Below are positions 52,186-60,421 of a stretch of 64,000 bases of DNA, in pieces. The stretch lies in NCBI GenBank assembly GCA_965214085.1, contig OZ243937.1:3720001-3784000 (forward strand). The letters are read 5' to 3'. Under the pieces are notes generated by a model. That model saw only the letters and a program-made list of their open reading frames with translations, searched no databases and was not told the DNA's origin. Source of the DNA: UBA6055 sp965214085. GTDB lineage: Bacteria > Chloroflexota > Anaerolineae > Aggregatilineales > Phototrophicaceae. Position 1 is the stretch's first letter; each line of letters begins with the position of its first letter. The position numbers were made by a program, and so were the translations under genes.

Positions 52186-52626
52186 GAAAGAAGGAGAAAG
52201 TAGAGGCAATGGAAGACGAGAAACAAGAACGTTTATCATATCGCATCATTGGCGCCGCAATAGAGGTCCATACGCAATTGGGACCTGGATTGCTCGAAAA
52301 GGTATATGAAACTGCGCTCTGTGATGAGTTTAGACTGCGTGGTATCAGCTATGAGCAGCAGCAACGAGTCAGCATCAACTACAAGGGGCTGGACGTTGGC
52401 TACTATATCGCCGACCTGATCGTCGAGAACCGGGCAGTCGTTGAGATCAAGTCAGTAGCAAAGCTGGAAGACGTTCACACGGCACAGTTGCTCACCTACC
52501 TAAAGCTGACCGGTCTCAGCGCCGGCTTGCTGCTCAATTTCAACGAAGCCACCCTAAGCAAGGGCATCAAACGAGTTCTTCTTTAGCTTTTCTTTGTGAC
52601 CTTTGTGTCTTTGCGTCTTTGTGATT
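52140..52626. mobile_element. GxxExxY cassette bounded by inverted CACAAAG arrays (487 bp)
   Basis: The left boundary reads AATCACAAAGGCACAAAGAC and continues with two more CACAAAG units. The right boundary is the inverted counterpart, with AATCACAAAGACGCAAAGAC on the minus strand and the same continuation. The arms are about 35 bp with four or five mismatches. Between them lies one GxxExxY gene. The arrangement looks like a mobile or mobilised unit inserted between menF and menD. No clear target duplication is visible. Confidence 0.65.
52209..52586 (+). CDS. GxxExxY-family protein (PD-(D/E)XK-like)
   Basis: 125 residues. The family name motif is seen in GPGLLEKVYETAL. The residues D69 in YIADLIVEN and E79-x-K81 in VVEIKSVAKL form a PD-(D/E)XK-type nuclease signature. 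The family function is unproven; the motif suggests a nuclease or a derivative. GAGAAAG lies upstream of ATG 52209. It is the only gene inside the inverted CACAAAG arrays and has no metabolic link to the men genes around it. Confidence 0.85.
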   Translation: MEDEKQERLSYRIIGAAIEVHTQLGPGLLEKVYETALCDEFRLRGISYEQQQRVSINYKGLDVGYYIADLIVENRAVVEIKSVAKLEDVHTAQLLTYLKLTGLSAGLLLNFNEATLSKGIKRVLL

Positions 52627-52642
52627 AAGAAATGAGACTGGC

Positions 52643-54379
52643 ATGCCCAACCCAAACACAGTCTACGCCAATGCCTTCATAGACGCCTTGATCGCGGCGG
52701 GCTTGAAGCGCGTCTGCGTCGCGCCCGGGTCGCGGCATACACCGCTGGTGCTGGCGCTGGCAGGGCATCGCCAGGAAATCGACATCACCTCCCACCTGGA
52801 TGAACGCAGCGCGGCCTTTTTCGCTTTGGGGCTGGCGATTGGCTCGGGTGAGCCGGCCGCGGTCCTCTGCAGCTCTGGCTCGGCGGCGGCCAACTTCTTC
52901 CCCGCCATCGTCGAAGCCAAGCAGTCCCGTGTCCCACTCATCATCCTGACCGCCGACCGCCCGCATGAACTGCGCGGCAGCGGCGCCAACCAGACCATTG
53001 ACCAGGTCAAGCTCTACGGCGACTACGCCGACGCTTTCATCGACGCGCCATTACCCCAGGATCATCCGCCGCCGGTCGCCTTGCGCCATTTGAGGACGCT
53101 GGCCGCCCGCGCTGTCGCCACCGCGCGAAACCGGGCTGGCGTCGTGCATATCAACTTCCCCTTCCGCAAGCCATTTGAACCGGCCGCCGATGACGCCCTG
53201 GACATCGACCGCAGCCCGGCAACACACTTCCATACGCCGCAAGCAAACGCAACGGCCGAGCTGGCAGCGCTGCTAAGCGACGACCTGCTGAGCCGCCGCG
53301 GCCTCATCTACTGCGGGCACGGCGCCTGCCGCAGCGAAGCGGAGCGGGAGACCATGCTGCCCTGGGCGCTGCGATTGTCGGACATCACCGGCTTCCCTAT
53401 CCTGGCGGAATGCACTTCGAACATGCGCTCAGAAGCGACAGTCAAGGCCTACGAGAGCTTCCTGTCGGCGCCCGAAGCCGAGTTCTCGCAGGTTGAGGTC
53501 GTCATACGTTTTGGCGCGCCGCCGCTCTGCAAAGCAATGGCTGATTTCCTGGCCGAGTCTGCCTTGACCGACCACATCTATTGCAGCCGCGCGGGCGAAT
53601 GGGCGGACGATACGCACAGCCTCACGCGCCATTTGACCATCGCCCCCGCCGCCGTCTCGGCTGATGACTGGGGTGACTTCCCGCCGGCACAGTCGACCGC
53701 CTGGCGCGACCGGCTGCTGCGCGCGGATGCAGCGGCAGAAAAAATCATCGGCATTGAAACCGCGTCCGCCCCCTACTTCGACGGCGCCGTCTTAAGCGAC
53801 ATTGCCGAGCTTATCCCGCCCAATGCCGCCCTCTTCGCCGGCAACAGCCTGCCCGTCCGCCATCTCGACCAATTCGGCGTCGCGGCGGGGGGACCGTCTT
53901 TCGCCTGGGCCAATCGCGGCGCATCGGGCATCGACGGCAATGTCTCGACCGCTTTGGGCATCGGCGCGGCGCGCAGAGGGGTACCGCTGGTGGCGGTATT
54001 AGGCGACATCACGCTCTACCATGACATGAACGGCTTGCTGGCAGTCAAACGCTGCGGCGCGCCCGTGACGCTTGTGCTGCTCAACAATGACGGCGGCGGC
54101 ATCTTCCAGCGCTTGCCAGTTCGTGAGTACGAGCCCCATTTCAGCGATTACTTCAGCACGCCGCACGGTCTCGACTTCGCGCATTCGGCAGCAATGTACG
54201 GGCTTGATTACATCCGCGCGGACGATCGTGATAGCTTTCGCTCGGCATTCAGCCGGTCCCTGGGCGGGCAGCGCTCGACGCTGATCGAAGTCCGCAGCGA
54301 CGCAGTAGCCGACCTTCAGCGCCGCGCCGATATCATGGCCAAGGTCAAACAAGCCATAAGCAATCTTGAGAATGTCTAA
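52643..54379 (+). CDS. menD: 2-Succinyl-5-enolpyruvyl-6-hydroxy-3-cyclohexene-1-carboxylate synthase
   Basis: 578 residues, thiamine-diphosphate enzyme that joins isochorismate and 2-oxoglutarate in menaquinone synthesis. The N-terminal VAPGSRHTPLVLALAG with HLDERSAAFFALG, SSGSAAANFFPAI and LTADRPHELRGSGANQTIDQ are MenD hallmarks. The ThDP/Mg site is ASGIDGNVSTALG to GDITLYHDMNGL and LLNNDGGGIF. It lies directly after the GxxExxY cassette, so its transcription may pass through or start at that unit's right boundary. Confidence 0.94.
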   Translation: MPNPNTVYANAFIDALIAAGLKRVCVAPGSRHTPLVLALAGHRQEIDITSHLDERSAAFFALGLAIGSGEPAAVLCSSGSAAANFFPAIVEAKQSRVPLIILTADRPHELRGSGANQTIDQVKLYGDYADAFIDAPLPQDHPPPVALRHLRTLAARAVATARNRAGVVHINFPFRKPFEPAADDALDIDRSPATHFHTPQANATAELAALLSDDLLSRRGLIYCGHGACRSEAERETMLPWALRLSDITGFPILAECTSNMRSEATVKAYESFLSAPEAEFSQVEVVIRFGAPPLCKAMADFLAESALTDHIYCSRAGEWADDTHSLTRHLTIAPAAVSADDWGDFPPAQSTAWRDRLLRADAAAEKIIGIETASAPYFDGAVLSDIAELIPPNAALFAGNSLPVRHLDQFGVAAGGPSFAWANRGASGIDGNVSTALGIGAARRGVPLVAVLGDITLYHDMNGLLAVKRCGAPVTLVLLNNDGGGIFQRLPVREYEPHFSDYFSTPHGLDFAHSAAMYGLDYIRADDRDSFRSAFSRSLGGQRSTLIEVRSDAVADLQRRADIMAKVKQAISNLENV

Positions 54380-54419
54380 TATGATGGATACCGTTGCAGA
54401 ATATGAATACGCAATCCAA

Positions 54420-54510
54420 CACAGAGGCACGACGGGCACAGAGACCTGTACCCAATATCTTTGTGCCCTTTGTGTCTTTGTGCCCTTTGTGCCCTTTGTG
54501 ATGAAAAACC
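54420..54510. repeat. CACAGAG and CTTTGTG arrays between menD and menB
   Basis: Short CACAGAGGCACGACGGGCAC and CACAGAG units lead into at least four CCTTTGTG/TCTTTGTG units in the opposite orientation, ending at the GTGATGAAAAACC before menB. They do not form part of menB, whose start at 54533 follows an AAGGAG site. Confidence 0.7.
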
Positions 54511-54532
54511 GTTACAGAAAAGGAGACGCTAC

Positions 54533-55420
54533 ATGACAACAACAGCCGAGCAGCAAGCGCAGATCAAGACCGAGGACCTCATGCGCCTGGTCGATTGGCA
54601 GCAGGTCAAAGCCTACGACGACATCACCTACCACAAAGCCGAAGGCATCGCCCGCATCGCCTTCGACCGGCCCGATATCCGCAACGCCTTTCGCCCCAAA
54701 ACCATCGACGAGATGACCGAAGCTGTCTTAAACGCCTGGCATGACGGCGAGGTCGGCGTCTTATGGATCACCGCCAACGGGCCCAGCGCGAAGGACGGCA
54801 TCTGGTCCTTCTGCGCCGGCGGCGATCAAAAAGTGCGCGGGCATTCCGGCTATGTCGGCGATGATGGCGTGCCGCGCCTTAACGTCCTGCAATTGCAGCG
54901 TTATATCCGCAATATCCCCAAGCCGGTGATCGCGGTGGTGCCCGGTTATGCCATCGGCGGCGGGCACGTGCTGCACGTCTGCTGCGATTTGACCATCTCC
55001 AGCGACAACGCCATCTATGGGCAGACGGGTCCCATCGTCGGCAGCTTTGACGCCGGCTTCGGCTCATCTTTCCTGGCGGCACACATCGGCCAGAAGAAAG
55101 CGCGCGAAATCTGGTTCCTCTGTCGCCAATACAGCGCCGCGCAAGCCGAGGAGATGGGCATGGTTAATACCGTCGTGCCCCTAGCCGAGTTGGAGCGCGA
55201 GGCGTTGCAGTGGTCTCGCGAAATCCTCAGCAAGAGCCCCATCGCGCTGCGTTTCTTAAAAGCGGGCTTAAACGCCGAGCTCGACGGGCAAACCGGCGTG
55301 CAAGTCCTGGCCGGCGACGCCACCATGCTCTTCTACATGACCGAAGAAGGCAGCGAAGGCAAAAACGCCTTCCTCGAAGGCCGCAAACCCGACTTCAGCA
55401 AATTCCCGCGCCGGGCGTGA
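54533..55420 (+). CDS. menB: 1,4-Dihydroxy-2-naphthoyl-CoA synthase
   Basis: 295 residues of the crotonase fold; it closes the second ring of menaquinone from o-succinylbenzoyl-CoA. Hallmarks are FCAGGDQKVRG, VVPGYAIGGGHVLHVCCDLTI, the GQTGPIVGSFDAGFGSSFLA region and EIWFLCRQYSAAQAEEMGMVNTVVP. ATG 54533 is preceded by AAGGAGAC; the longer open frame upstream is repeat DNA. Length is close to that of E. coli MenB plus a short N-terminal extension. Confidence 0.94.
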   Translation: MTTTAEQQAQIKTEDLMRLVDWQQVKAYDDITYHKAEGIARIAFDRPDIRNAFRPKTIDEMTEAVLNAWHDGEVGVLWITANGPSAKDGIWSFCAGGDQKVRGHSGYVGDDGVPRLNVLQLQRYIRNIPKPVIAVVPGYAIGGGHVLHVCCDLTISSDNAIYGQTGPIVGSFDAGFGSSFLAAHIGQKKAREIWFLCRQYSAAQAEEMGMVNTVVPLAELEREALQWSREILSKSPIALRFLKAGLNAELDGQTGVQVLAGDATMLFYMTEEGSEGKNAFLEGRKPDFSKFPRRA

Positions 55421-55449
55421 ATCGTAAGCGCAAACAGAGCAAAGGCACC

Positions 55450-56919
55450 ATGCGCGCTATGAATCGGCACATTAGCCCAGAGCCCGACAAGACCTTTCTC
55501 ATACTGGGGAATCAGGGCATCACTTTCGCCGGTATGAACCGATTGGCGGCGAGCGGATGCGGGCTGATTAAGCGCTTCAAGCCGCTGAAGCCCGGCGACA
55601 AGGTCGGCATCCTCATGGCCAACGGGCTGCCAAACATCGCCTCGCTCTTGGCGCTCATGCGTATGGGACTGGTAGCGGTCCCCTTGAATACGCGCTTGAC
55701 CAAGCCAGAGCTCAAGTGGCAGGTTGACAACGCCGATTGCCGGCTGGTCTTATGCGACCCGTCGACAATTGCGCAGGCGGATGGCTTGGGCGTCGATGCG
55801 CTGGAAATGCGGCAGCAGAGCTTTAACGAACCGCCCTCCGAATACAACGAATACGGCGCTATGCATCTGGCTGACGACTTCGCCATCGTCCACAGCTCTG
55901 GCACAAGCGGGCGACCCAAAGCAGCCGTCTTAACTTACGGCAACATTTTCCACAGCGCCCAAGCCTCTGCGCTTAAGCTCGGCTCCAAGCAAGATGACCG
56001 CTGGCTCTGCGTCTTGCCACTCTACCACCTGGGCGGATTAAGCATCATCCTGCGCTCGCTGATCTACGGCACAGCCATCGACCTGATGCCAGCAGCGCCC
56101 TTTGATCTTCAAGCGGTGAACCAGAAGCTCAGCGACCATCCCGTCACCCTGGTCTCGCTCGTGCCGACCATGCTGCAGCGCCTGCTGGAAGCCAGGACGC
56201 GCCCCTGGCAAAAGCGCCTGCGTCTGATTCTGCTCGGTGGCGAAGCGCCCTCTCCCGAACTCTTGCAGAGCTGCATCGCGCAAGGCATACCCATCGCCAC
56301 CAGCTACGGCCTCACGGAAACAGCCTCGCAAGTCGCCACGGCCCGGCCCGATCTTGTCTATCGCAAACCGGGCACAGTCGGCAAAGCCCTGGAACAGACT
56401 CAAGTGCGCATCATCGACGAGCAGGGCGAAGACGCCGCGCCCAATATACCGGGCGAAGTGCTGGTCAAAGGCGGCAGCGTCATGCGCGGCTACTACAATG
56501 ACCCGGGGACCACAGCGAAAGCCCTGCGCGCTGGCTGGCTGCATACCGGCGACATCGGCTATCTTGACCAGGACGGCGACCTCTTCATCTTGCAGCGCCG
56601 CCAAGACCTGATCGTCAGCGGCGGCGAGAACATCTATCCCGCCGAAGTGGAAGCCGCGCTGCGCCAGCATCCAGCCGTGGCGGAAGCAGTTGTGCTGGGC
56701 TTGCCGGATCCCGAATGGGGCCAACGCGTTGCGGCGGTCATCGAAACCCGCGCCGGTCTATCGCCTGCTGCGGACAGCCTCATGGCGTTCGCGCGCGAGA
56801 CGCTGGCCGGCTACAAAGTCCCACGCCAAATCGCCTTCGTGGATGCGCTGCCCCGTACTGCTTCGGGCAAGATTCAGCGGCAGGCGGCGCGGAAAGTCTT
56901 TGAGGATGAGCAAACATGA
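55450..56919 (+). CDS. menE: O-succinylbenzoate-CoA ligase
   Basis: 489 residues, AMP-forming acyl-CoA synthetase family: activates o-succinylbenzoate for MenB. The ATP-binding VHSSGTSGRPKAAVLTYGN, TSYGLTETASQVA, the GWLHTGDIGYLDQDGDL hinge and the C-terminal lysine region (PRTASGKIQRQAARKV) are intact. The start is ATG 55450, or ATG 55459 nine bases later. It begins 29 bp after menB and is clearly the same operon. Confidence 0.92.
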   Translation: MRAMNRHISPEPDKTFLILGNQGITFAGMNRLAASGCGLIKRFKPLKPGDKVGILMANGLPNIASLLALMRMGLVAVPLNTRLTKPELKWQVDNADCRLVLCDPSTIAQADGLGVDALEMRQQSFNEPPSEYNEYGAMHLADDFAIVHSSGTSGRPKAAVLTYGNIFHSAQASALKLGSKQDDRWLCVLPLYHLGGLSIILRSLIYGTAIDLMPAAPFDLQAVNQKLSDHPVTLVSLVPTMLQRLLEARTRPWQKRLRLILLGGEAPSPELLQSCIAQGIPIATSYGLTETASQVATARPDLVYRKPGTVGKALEQTQVRIIDEQGEDAAPNIPGEVLVKGGSVMRGYYNDPGTTAKALRAGWLHTGDIGYLDQDGDLFILQRRQDLIVSGGENIYPAEVEAALRQHPAVAEAVVLGLPDPEWGQRVAAVIETRAGLSPAADSLMAFARETLAGYKVPRQIAFVDALPRTASGKIQRQAARKVFEDEQT

Positions 56920-56943
56920 ATAAACGCAAAAAACCTAAATCAT

Positions 56944-57135
56944 TGTAGGGGCAAGACTTGGTTCGAGCTCTCTGCCCCTCAGCAAGTGCAAGTAGGTCAT
57001 GCGAAAAAGCTTGACTTGTAGGGGCGACCAACCTGGTCGCCCGCTTCCGCTGCGACTTGTGGATTCGGGCTGTCGCCCCTACATATCGTTGCTTTAGCAA
57101 AATTTGCATTACTGACCTGGTTCTACTTCTGTGCC
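56944..57135. repeat. GTAGGGGC palindromes and CTCTGTG unit upstream of menH
   Basis: Three palindrome-like units (about 56944-56980, 57017-57042 with GGGGCGACC-AACC-TGGTCGCCC, and the inverted half at 57073-57083) are followed by a TTCTGTGCCTCTGTGGTGAAA repeat end that abuts the menH start. No gene lies in 56920-57150. Confidence 0.7.
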
Positions 57136-57150
57136 TCTGTGGTGAAATCA

Positions 57151-57966
57151 ATGCGCCTGCAAGCGGCAACTAGCGGTCATCATTACCACCTCGAAATCGT
57201 CGGCGCTGGCGAGCCGCTGCTTTTGCTTCACGGCTTCAGCGGCGATTGCACCAGCTGGCGCCCGATCGCGACTACGCTCGCAGCGCGCTGGCGGATCCTC
57301 ATGCTCGACAGCCTGGGACATGGCGCCAGCGACAAGCCGCCCAAGCCCGACAGCTATCGCATGGATGCCGTCGCCGCCGACATCATGAGCCTGCTGGACC
57401 AGTTAAATTTCAGGCAGACGCATCTGCTCGGCTATTCGATGGGCGGGCGTTTAGCCCTCTTCATGGCTCTGCGTTATCCGGCCCGCATTCAATCGCTGAT
57501 ACTGGAAAGCTCGTCGCCCGGCTTGGCTGAATCAAGCGAACGCGCCCAACGCCGCAGCCGCGACAACGCGCTCGCGGATGATATTGAAGCCAAGGGCATA
57601 CCGCATTTTGTCGACTACTGGGAAGGGTTGCCGCTCTGGGCCTCGCAATCAGAGCTGACATCCGAGACCCTGGAATCGCAACGACAGCAGCGATTGCGCA
57701 ACTGCCCGCTCGGATTGGCCAACAGCCTGCGCGGCCTGGGTACGGGCGCTCAGCCCAATTTGTGGCCGGAGCTGACGGCTCTGCGCTTGCCGACTCTGCT
57801 GCTCGCCGGCGCTGCGGACGACAAGTTCCGCCGCATCAACCAAGCGATGGCTGCGCGCATGCCCAAGGAGCAGCTGCGGCTTATCCCCGCAGCCGGCCAT
57901 AATACTCACTTGGAAAATGCGCCAGCTTTCTGCCGCGAAGTCAGTTCATTCCTGGCAAAGGGCTAG
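57151..57966 (+). CDS. menH: Alpha/beta hydrolase, probable MenH (SHCHC synthase)
   Basis: 271 residues. The alpha/beta-hydrolase fold has LLLLHGFSGDCTSWRP (oxyanion region), the nucleophile serine in LLGYSMGGRLALFMALRYP, DKFRRINQ as the likely acid region and H in PAAGHNTHLENA. In this cluster it most likely eliminates pyruvate from the MenD product to form SHCHC. General hydrolase activity cannot be excluded from sequence. ATG 57151 is the first start after the repeat; four codons upstream are repeat DNA. It overlaps the convergent kinase-like gene by 21 bp. Confidence 0.85.
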   Translation: MRLQAATSGHHYHLEIVGAGEPLLLLHGFSGDCTSWRPIATTLAARWRILMLDSLGHGASDKPPKPDSYRMDAVAADIMSLLDQLNFRQTHLLGYSMGGRLALFMALRYPARIQSLILESSSPGLAESSERAQRRSRDNALADDIEAKGIPHFVDYWEGLPLWASQSELTSETLESQRQQRLRNCPLGLANSLRGLGTGAQPNLWPELTALRLPTLLLAGAADDKFRRINQAMAARMPKEQLRLIPAAGHNTHLENAPAFCREVSSFLAKG

Positions 57967-58830
57967 CGCGTCGATGGCCGCTTGTACGAAGCTGTCAACC
58001 TGCCGCCGCATCGCAGCTGCCTTACTGGCATCGGCAGCGAATGAGGCGTAGTGGGGCAAGCGCGCCGCGCCCCAGAGATCCCAAAATGGCAGGGCGCTGG
58101 CATCAAGCTGTGGATTAAAAGCCAGGTAATGGGCGCTGTACTCGGCCATCGCCTGTTCGCCTAGCGCCCACATCATTTCCAGCCGGCTTTTGCCCAGGTC
58201 CGCCAGCGGATCGCCCAGCATGGCGTCCTCCCAGTCGATGACGCCGCTCAGCTTATCGCCCTGCCACAACAAGTTGCCGAGCCAATAGTCGCCGTGCAAC
58301 AAGGCGCAGTGGTTCGGCTTGATGCGATGGGCGGCGCGGAGCATGGCCTTGCGGATTCGCTCGTCAGCCGGTTCTGTGGCATCCAGATATTCCGCGAGCC
58401 GATCCGCTTGCCGCGGCAGATACGACAAATCGCGCCGAGCCAGGTCGACGGCGTGGATCTCCGTCAGGATCTTGGCGAGTGTCCGGCAAAATCCCCGCCT
58501 GTCGTCAGCAGCAGAACGCGGCGACCCTGGGATGTACGTGGCGATGAAGTAGGGCGGCGCGTGATCATGGGCGAGATGGAGCGGCTGCGCAACCGGCAAC
58601 CGGCAGCGCTTGAGCGTATGCAGCAAACGAAACTCATCACAGGCGATGTCGGGATTGCGCAGTCGATCGGCTGGGCTATGCGAGAGCAAAATCAGCCGTT
58701 CCGGCGCCTGTTCGCCTGGGGCAACCATTAGCAGACAGGCGCGCCCGCTCAACGGGCGAACACTCTCCAGCCGATACCCCGGATCAATCTGCGCTAGCGC
58801 AAAGTCAAGATGGTCGCGCGAGATTTCCAT
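57946..58830 (-). CDS. Phosphotransferase family protein (aminoglycoside phosphotransferase-like)
   Basis: 294 residues of the APH/choline-kinase-like fold. NHCALLHGDYWLGNLLW supplies the catalytic aspartate region (HGD-x4-N), and VIDWEDAMLGDPLADLG is the metal-binding DxD/E block. Members phosphorylate small hydroxylated compounds; the true substrate is unknown, and antibiotic resistance should not be assumed. It runs convergent with menH and is separated from the polysaccharide exporter genes by MITE copy F. Confidence 0.87.
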   Translation of the reverse strand: MEISRDHLDFALAQIDPGYRLESVRPLSGRACLLMVAPGEQAPERLILLSHSPADRLRNPDIACDEFRLLHTLKRCRLPVAQPLHLAHDHAPPYFIATYIPGSPRSAADDRRGFCRTLAKILTEIHAVDLARRDLSYLPRQADRLAEYLDATEPADERIRKAMLRAAHRIKPNHCALLHGDYWLGNLLWQGDKLSGVIDWEDAMLGDPLADLGKSRLEMMWALGEQAMAEYSAHYLAFNPQLDASALPFWDLWGAARLPHYASFAADASKAAAMRRQVDSFVQAAIDALALCQE

Positions 58831-58949
58831 GCCGGCTGGCTCCAGCTCCTGCCCGCCAAGACGCGTACGGGCGAGGCGGCGGCTCCGCCCCTACAAGGCT
58901 TGTCCGGTACTCTGACTCAGCTGCCGCTCGCTCGGCAAATGCGAATACT

Positions 58950-59132
58950 CGACATCATTGCCACCGAGTACTCCGAGTTTGATAGAGTACACAGAGGAAA
59001 GGCATCATTCTTAGTCCAGGGACAGAATCGGCGAACCTGTGGATCATCCTTGACTCGAGCAAACGCCATATTTCCCGGAATCCCTCTCTGTTCACTCAAA
59101 TTTACTCTGTGCACTCGGTGGCAAAAGTGTCG
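58950..59132. mobile_element. MITE-like element family 2, copy F (183 bp)
   Basis: Left end CGACATCATTGCCACCGAG and right end, read on the minus strand, CGACACTTTTGCCACCGAG form inverted repeats. GAATAC lies at 58943-58948 and again at 59134-59139, a likely 6-bp target duplication. The interior resembles copy E at 15837, with opposing CACAGAG-type units. It fills most of the 322-bp gap 58831-59152, which has no gene. Confidence 0.72.
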
Positions 59133-59152
59133 TGAATACCTACAAGCGTCCC

Positions 59153-60418
59153 TTATTCCTCGTCCAGCAGCTGCCAGCTCGCCGGCAGATACACGATGCC
59201 GCGACGATCCATCTGTTCGACCACCTGGAGATTGCCATGAATGTTAAAGGTATAGGCGTAAGAAACCGAGTCGATTACGGGCCCGCCCACTTCCCGCGCC
59301 ACCACGTCAATCCAGTACTGCCCGGGCAGCAGATTTATATTTTCGATGCGGCATTGGATGATGCCGTCACGCTGTAGACCCAGCTCCAACCGCGCTGATT
59401 TGGGCACATCAACGTAGCTGACAACAGTACTGGCCGGATCCACGATTCGCAGCGAAAAGACATAAGACTTGACTGGCTCTTTGACGCTCAAAGCGATGCG
59501 GAAGTCGACCGATTCGCCCGTGGTAAAGCCAGTGATCTCGTCGCCGCTGACGACATCGCGCATCGTAATCCCGGTCACGCGAAAGGCGCCCGTCCCTTCC
59601 CGCAGGTCGGCGCTTAAGACATCTTTGCCAGCGAGTACAGTCGACTTGTCCATCGACTTCAGGAAATACGCATTCAGGATGTCATCCGGCGTACCGGTCG
59701 CGGCGATCCGCCCCTCATGCACGTAGATAGCCCGCTCGCAGAGCCGCTCGATAGAATAAGGATTGTGCGTGACAAAGATGACCGTCACACCGCTGTTGGA
59801 AAGTTCATCCATGCGGTTCAGGCATTTTTTCTGAAAGTTCACATCGCCGACCGACAGCACTTCGTCAATCAGCAAGATATCGGCGTCCACATTCACCGCC
59901 ACGCTGAACCCCAGGCGCGCTTGCATGCCGCTCGAGTACTGCCAGACGGGTTTGTCCAGCCACTCGCCCAAATCGGCGAAAGCTTCGACAAATGGTTCTT
60001 TTTCCTCCATTTGCCGCGGTGTGAATCCCATGATGGCGCCCAGCAGCTTGATATTCTCGCGCCCGGTCAAGTCGGGGTGTATGCCCGCCGCCAACTCAAT
60101 CATAGGGAAGAGCCGACCATTCACTTGCATGTTGCCATAGGTAGCCGGGCTGACCCCGGCAATCAGCTTGAGCAAGGTGCTCTTGCCGGCGCCGTTTTTG
60201 CCGACGATGCCCAGGGACTCGCCCTTTTTGACCTCAAATGAAATTTCGCGTAAAGCCCAGGGACCGTAAGCCGAGCGATCGGAGACGTCTCGTCCGCGCA
60301 GGCGATCGAACTGACGCCGCAGGTAGGGACGCAAGGGCATGCCATAGCGCTTCCAGACATCGCGCACGACGATGGCTTTGTCCGCAGTTCTGCCCGCCTG
60401 TCCCAATTCTCTGCCCAT
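59153..60418 (-). CDS. wzt: Polysaccharide ABC exporter ATP-binding protein, Wzt type
   Basis: 421 residues. The N-terminal ATPase (about 1-250) has Walker A VGKNGAGKSTLLK, a signature around WQYSSGMQARLGFSVAVN and Walker B ADILLIDEVLSVGD. A C-terminal beta-sandwich domain of about 150 residues, of the Wzt carbohydrate-binding kind, follows EGRIAATGTPDDILNAYFL. The family exports lipid-linked O-antigen or teichoic-type polymers; the C-terminal domain recognises the polymer end. It starts 3 bp after the permease gene. Confidence 0.92.
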   Translation of the reverse strand: MGRELGQAGRTADKAIVVRDVWKRYGMPLRPYLRRQFDRLRGRDVSDRSAYGPWALREISFEVKKGESLGIVGKNGAGKSTLLKLIAGVSPATYGNMQVNGRLFPMIELAAGIHPDLTGRENIKLLGAIMGFTPRQMEEKEPFVEAFADLGEWLDKPVWQYSSGMQARLGFSVAVNVDADILLIDEVLSVGDVNFQKKCLNRMDELSNSGVTVIFVTHNPYSIERLCERAIYVHEGRIAATGTPDDILNAYFLKSMDKSTVLAGKDVLSADLREGTGAFRVTGITMRDVVSGDEITGFTTGESVDFRIALSVKEPVKSYVFSLRIVDPASTVVSYVDVPKSARLELGLQRDGIIQCRIENINLLPGQYWIDVVAREVGGPVIDSVSYAYTFNIHGNLQVVEQMDRRGIVYLPASWQLLDEE

Positions 60419-60421
60419 GGG

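Noticed and set aside
54461..54532. N-terminal extension of menB rich in cysteine and leucine
   Set aside because: It is a translation of the CTTTGTG array; homology and the AAGGAG site place the start at 54533.
57946..58830. Antibiotic resistance by an aminoglycoside phosphotransferase
   Set aside because: The fold is shared by many metabolite kinases and no resistance-specific feature or mobile context is visible.
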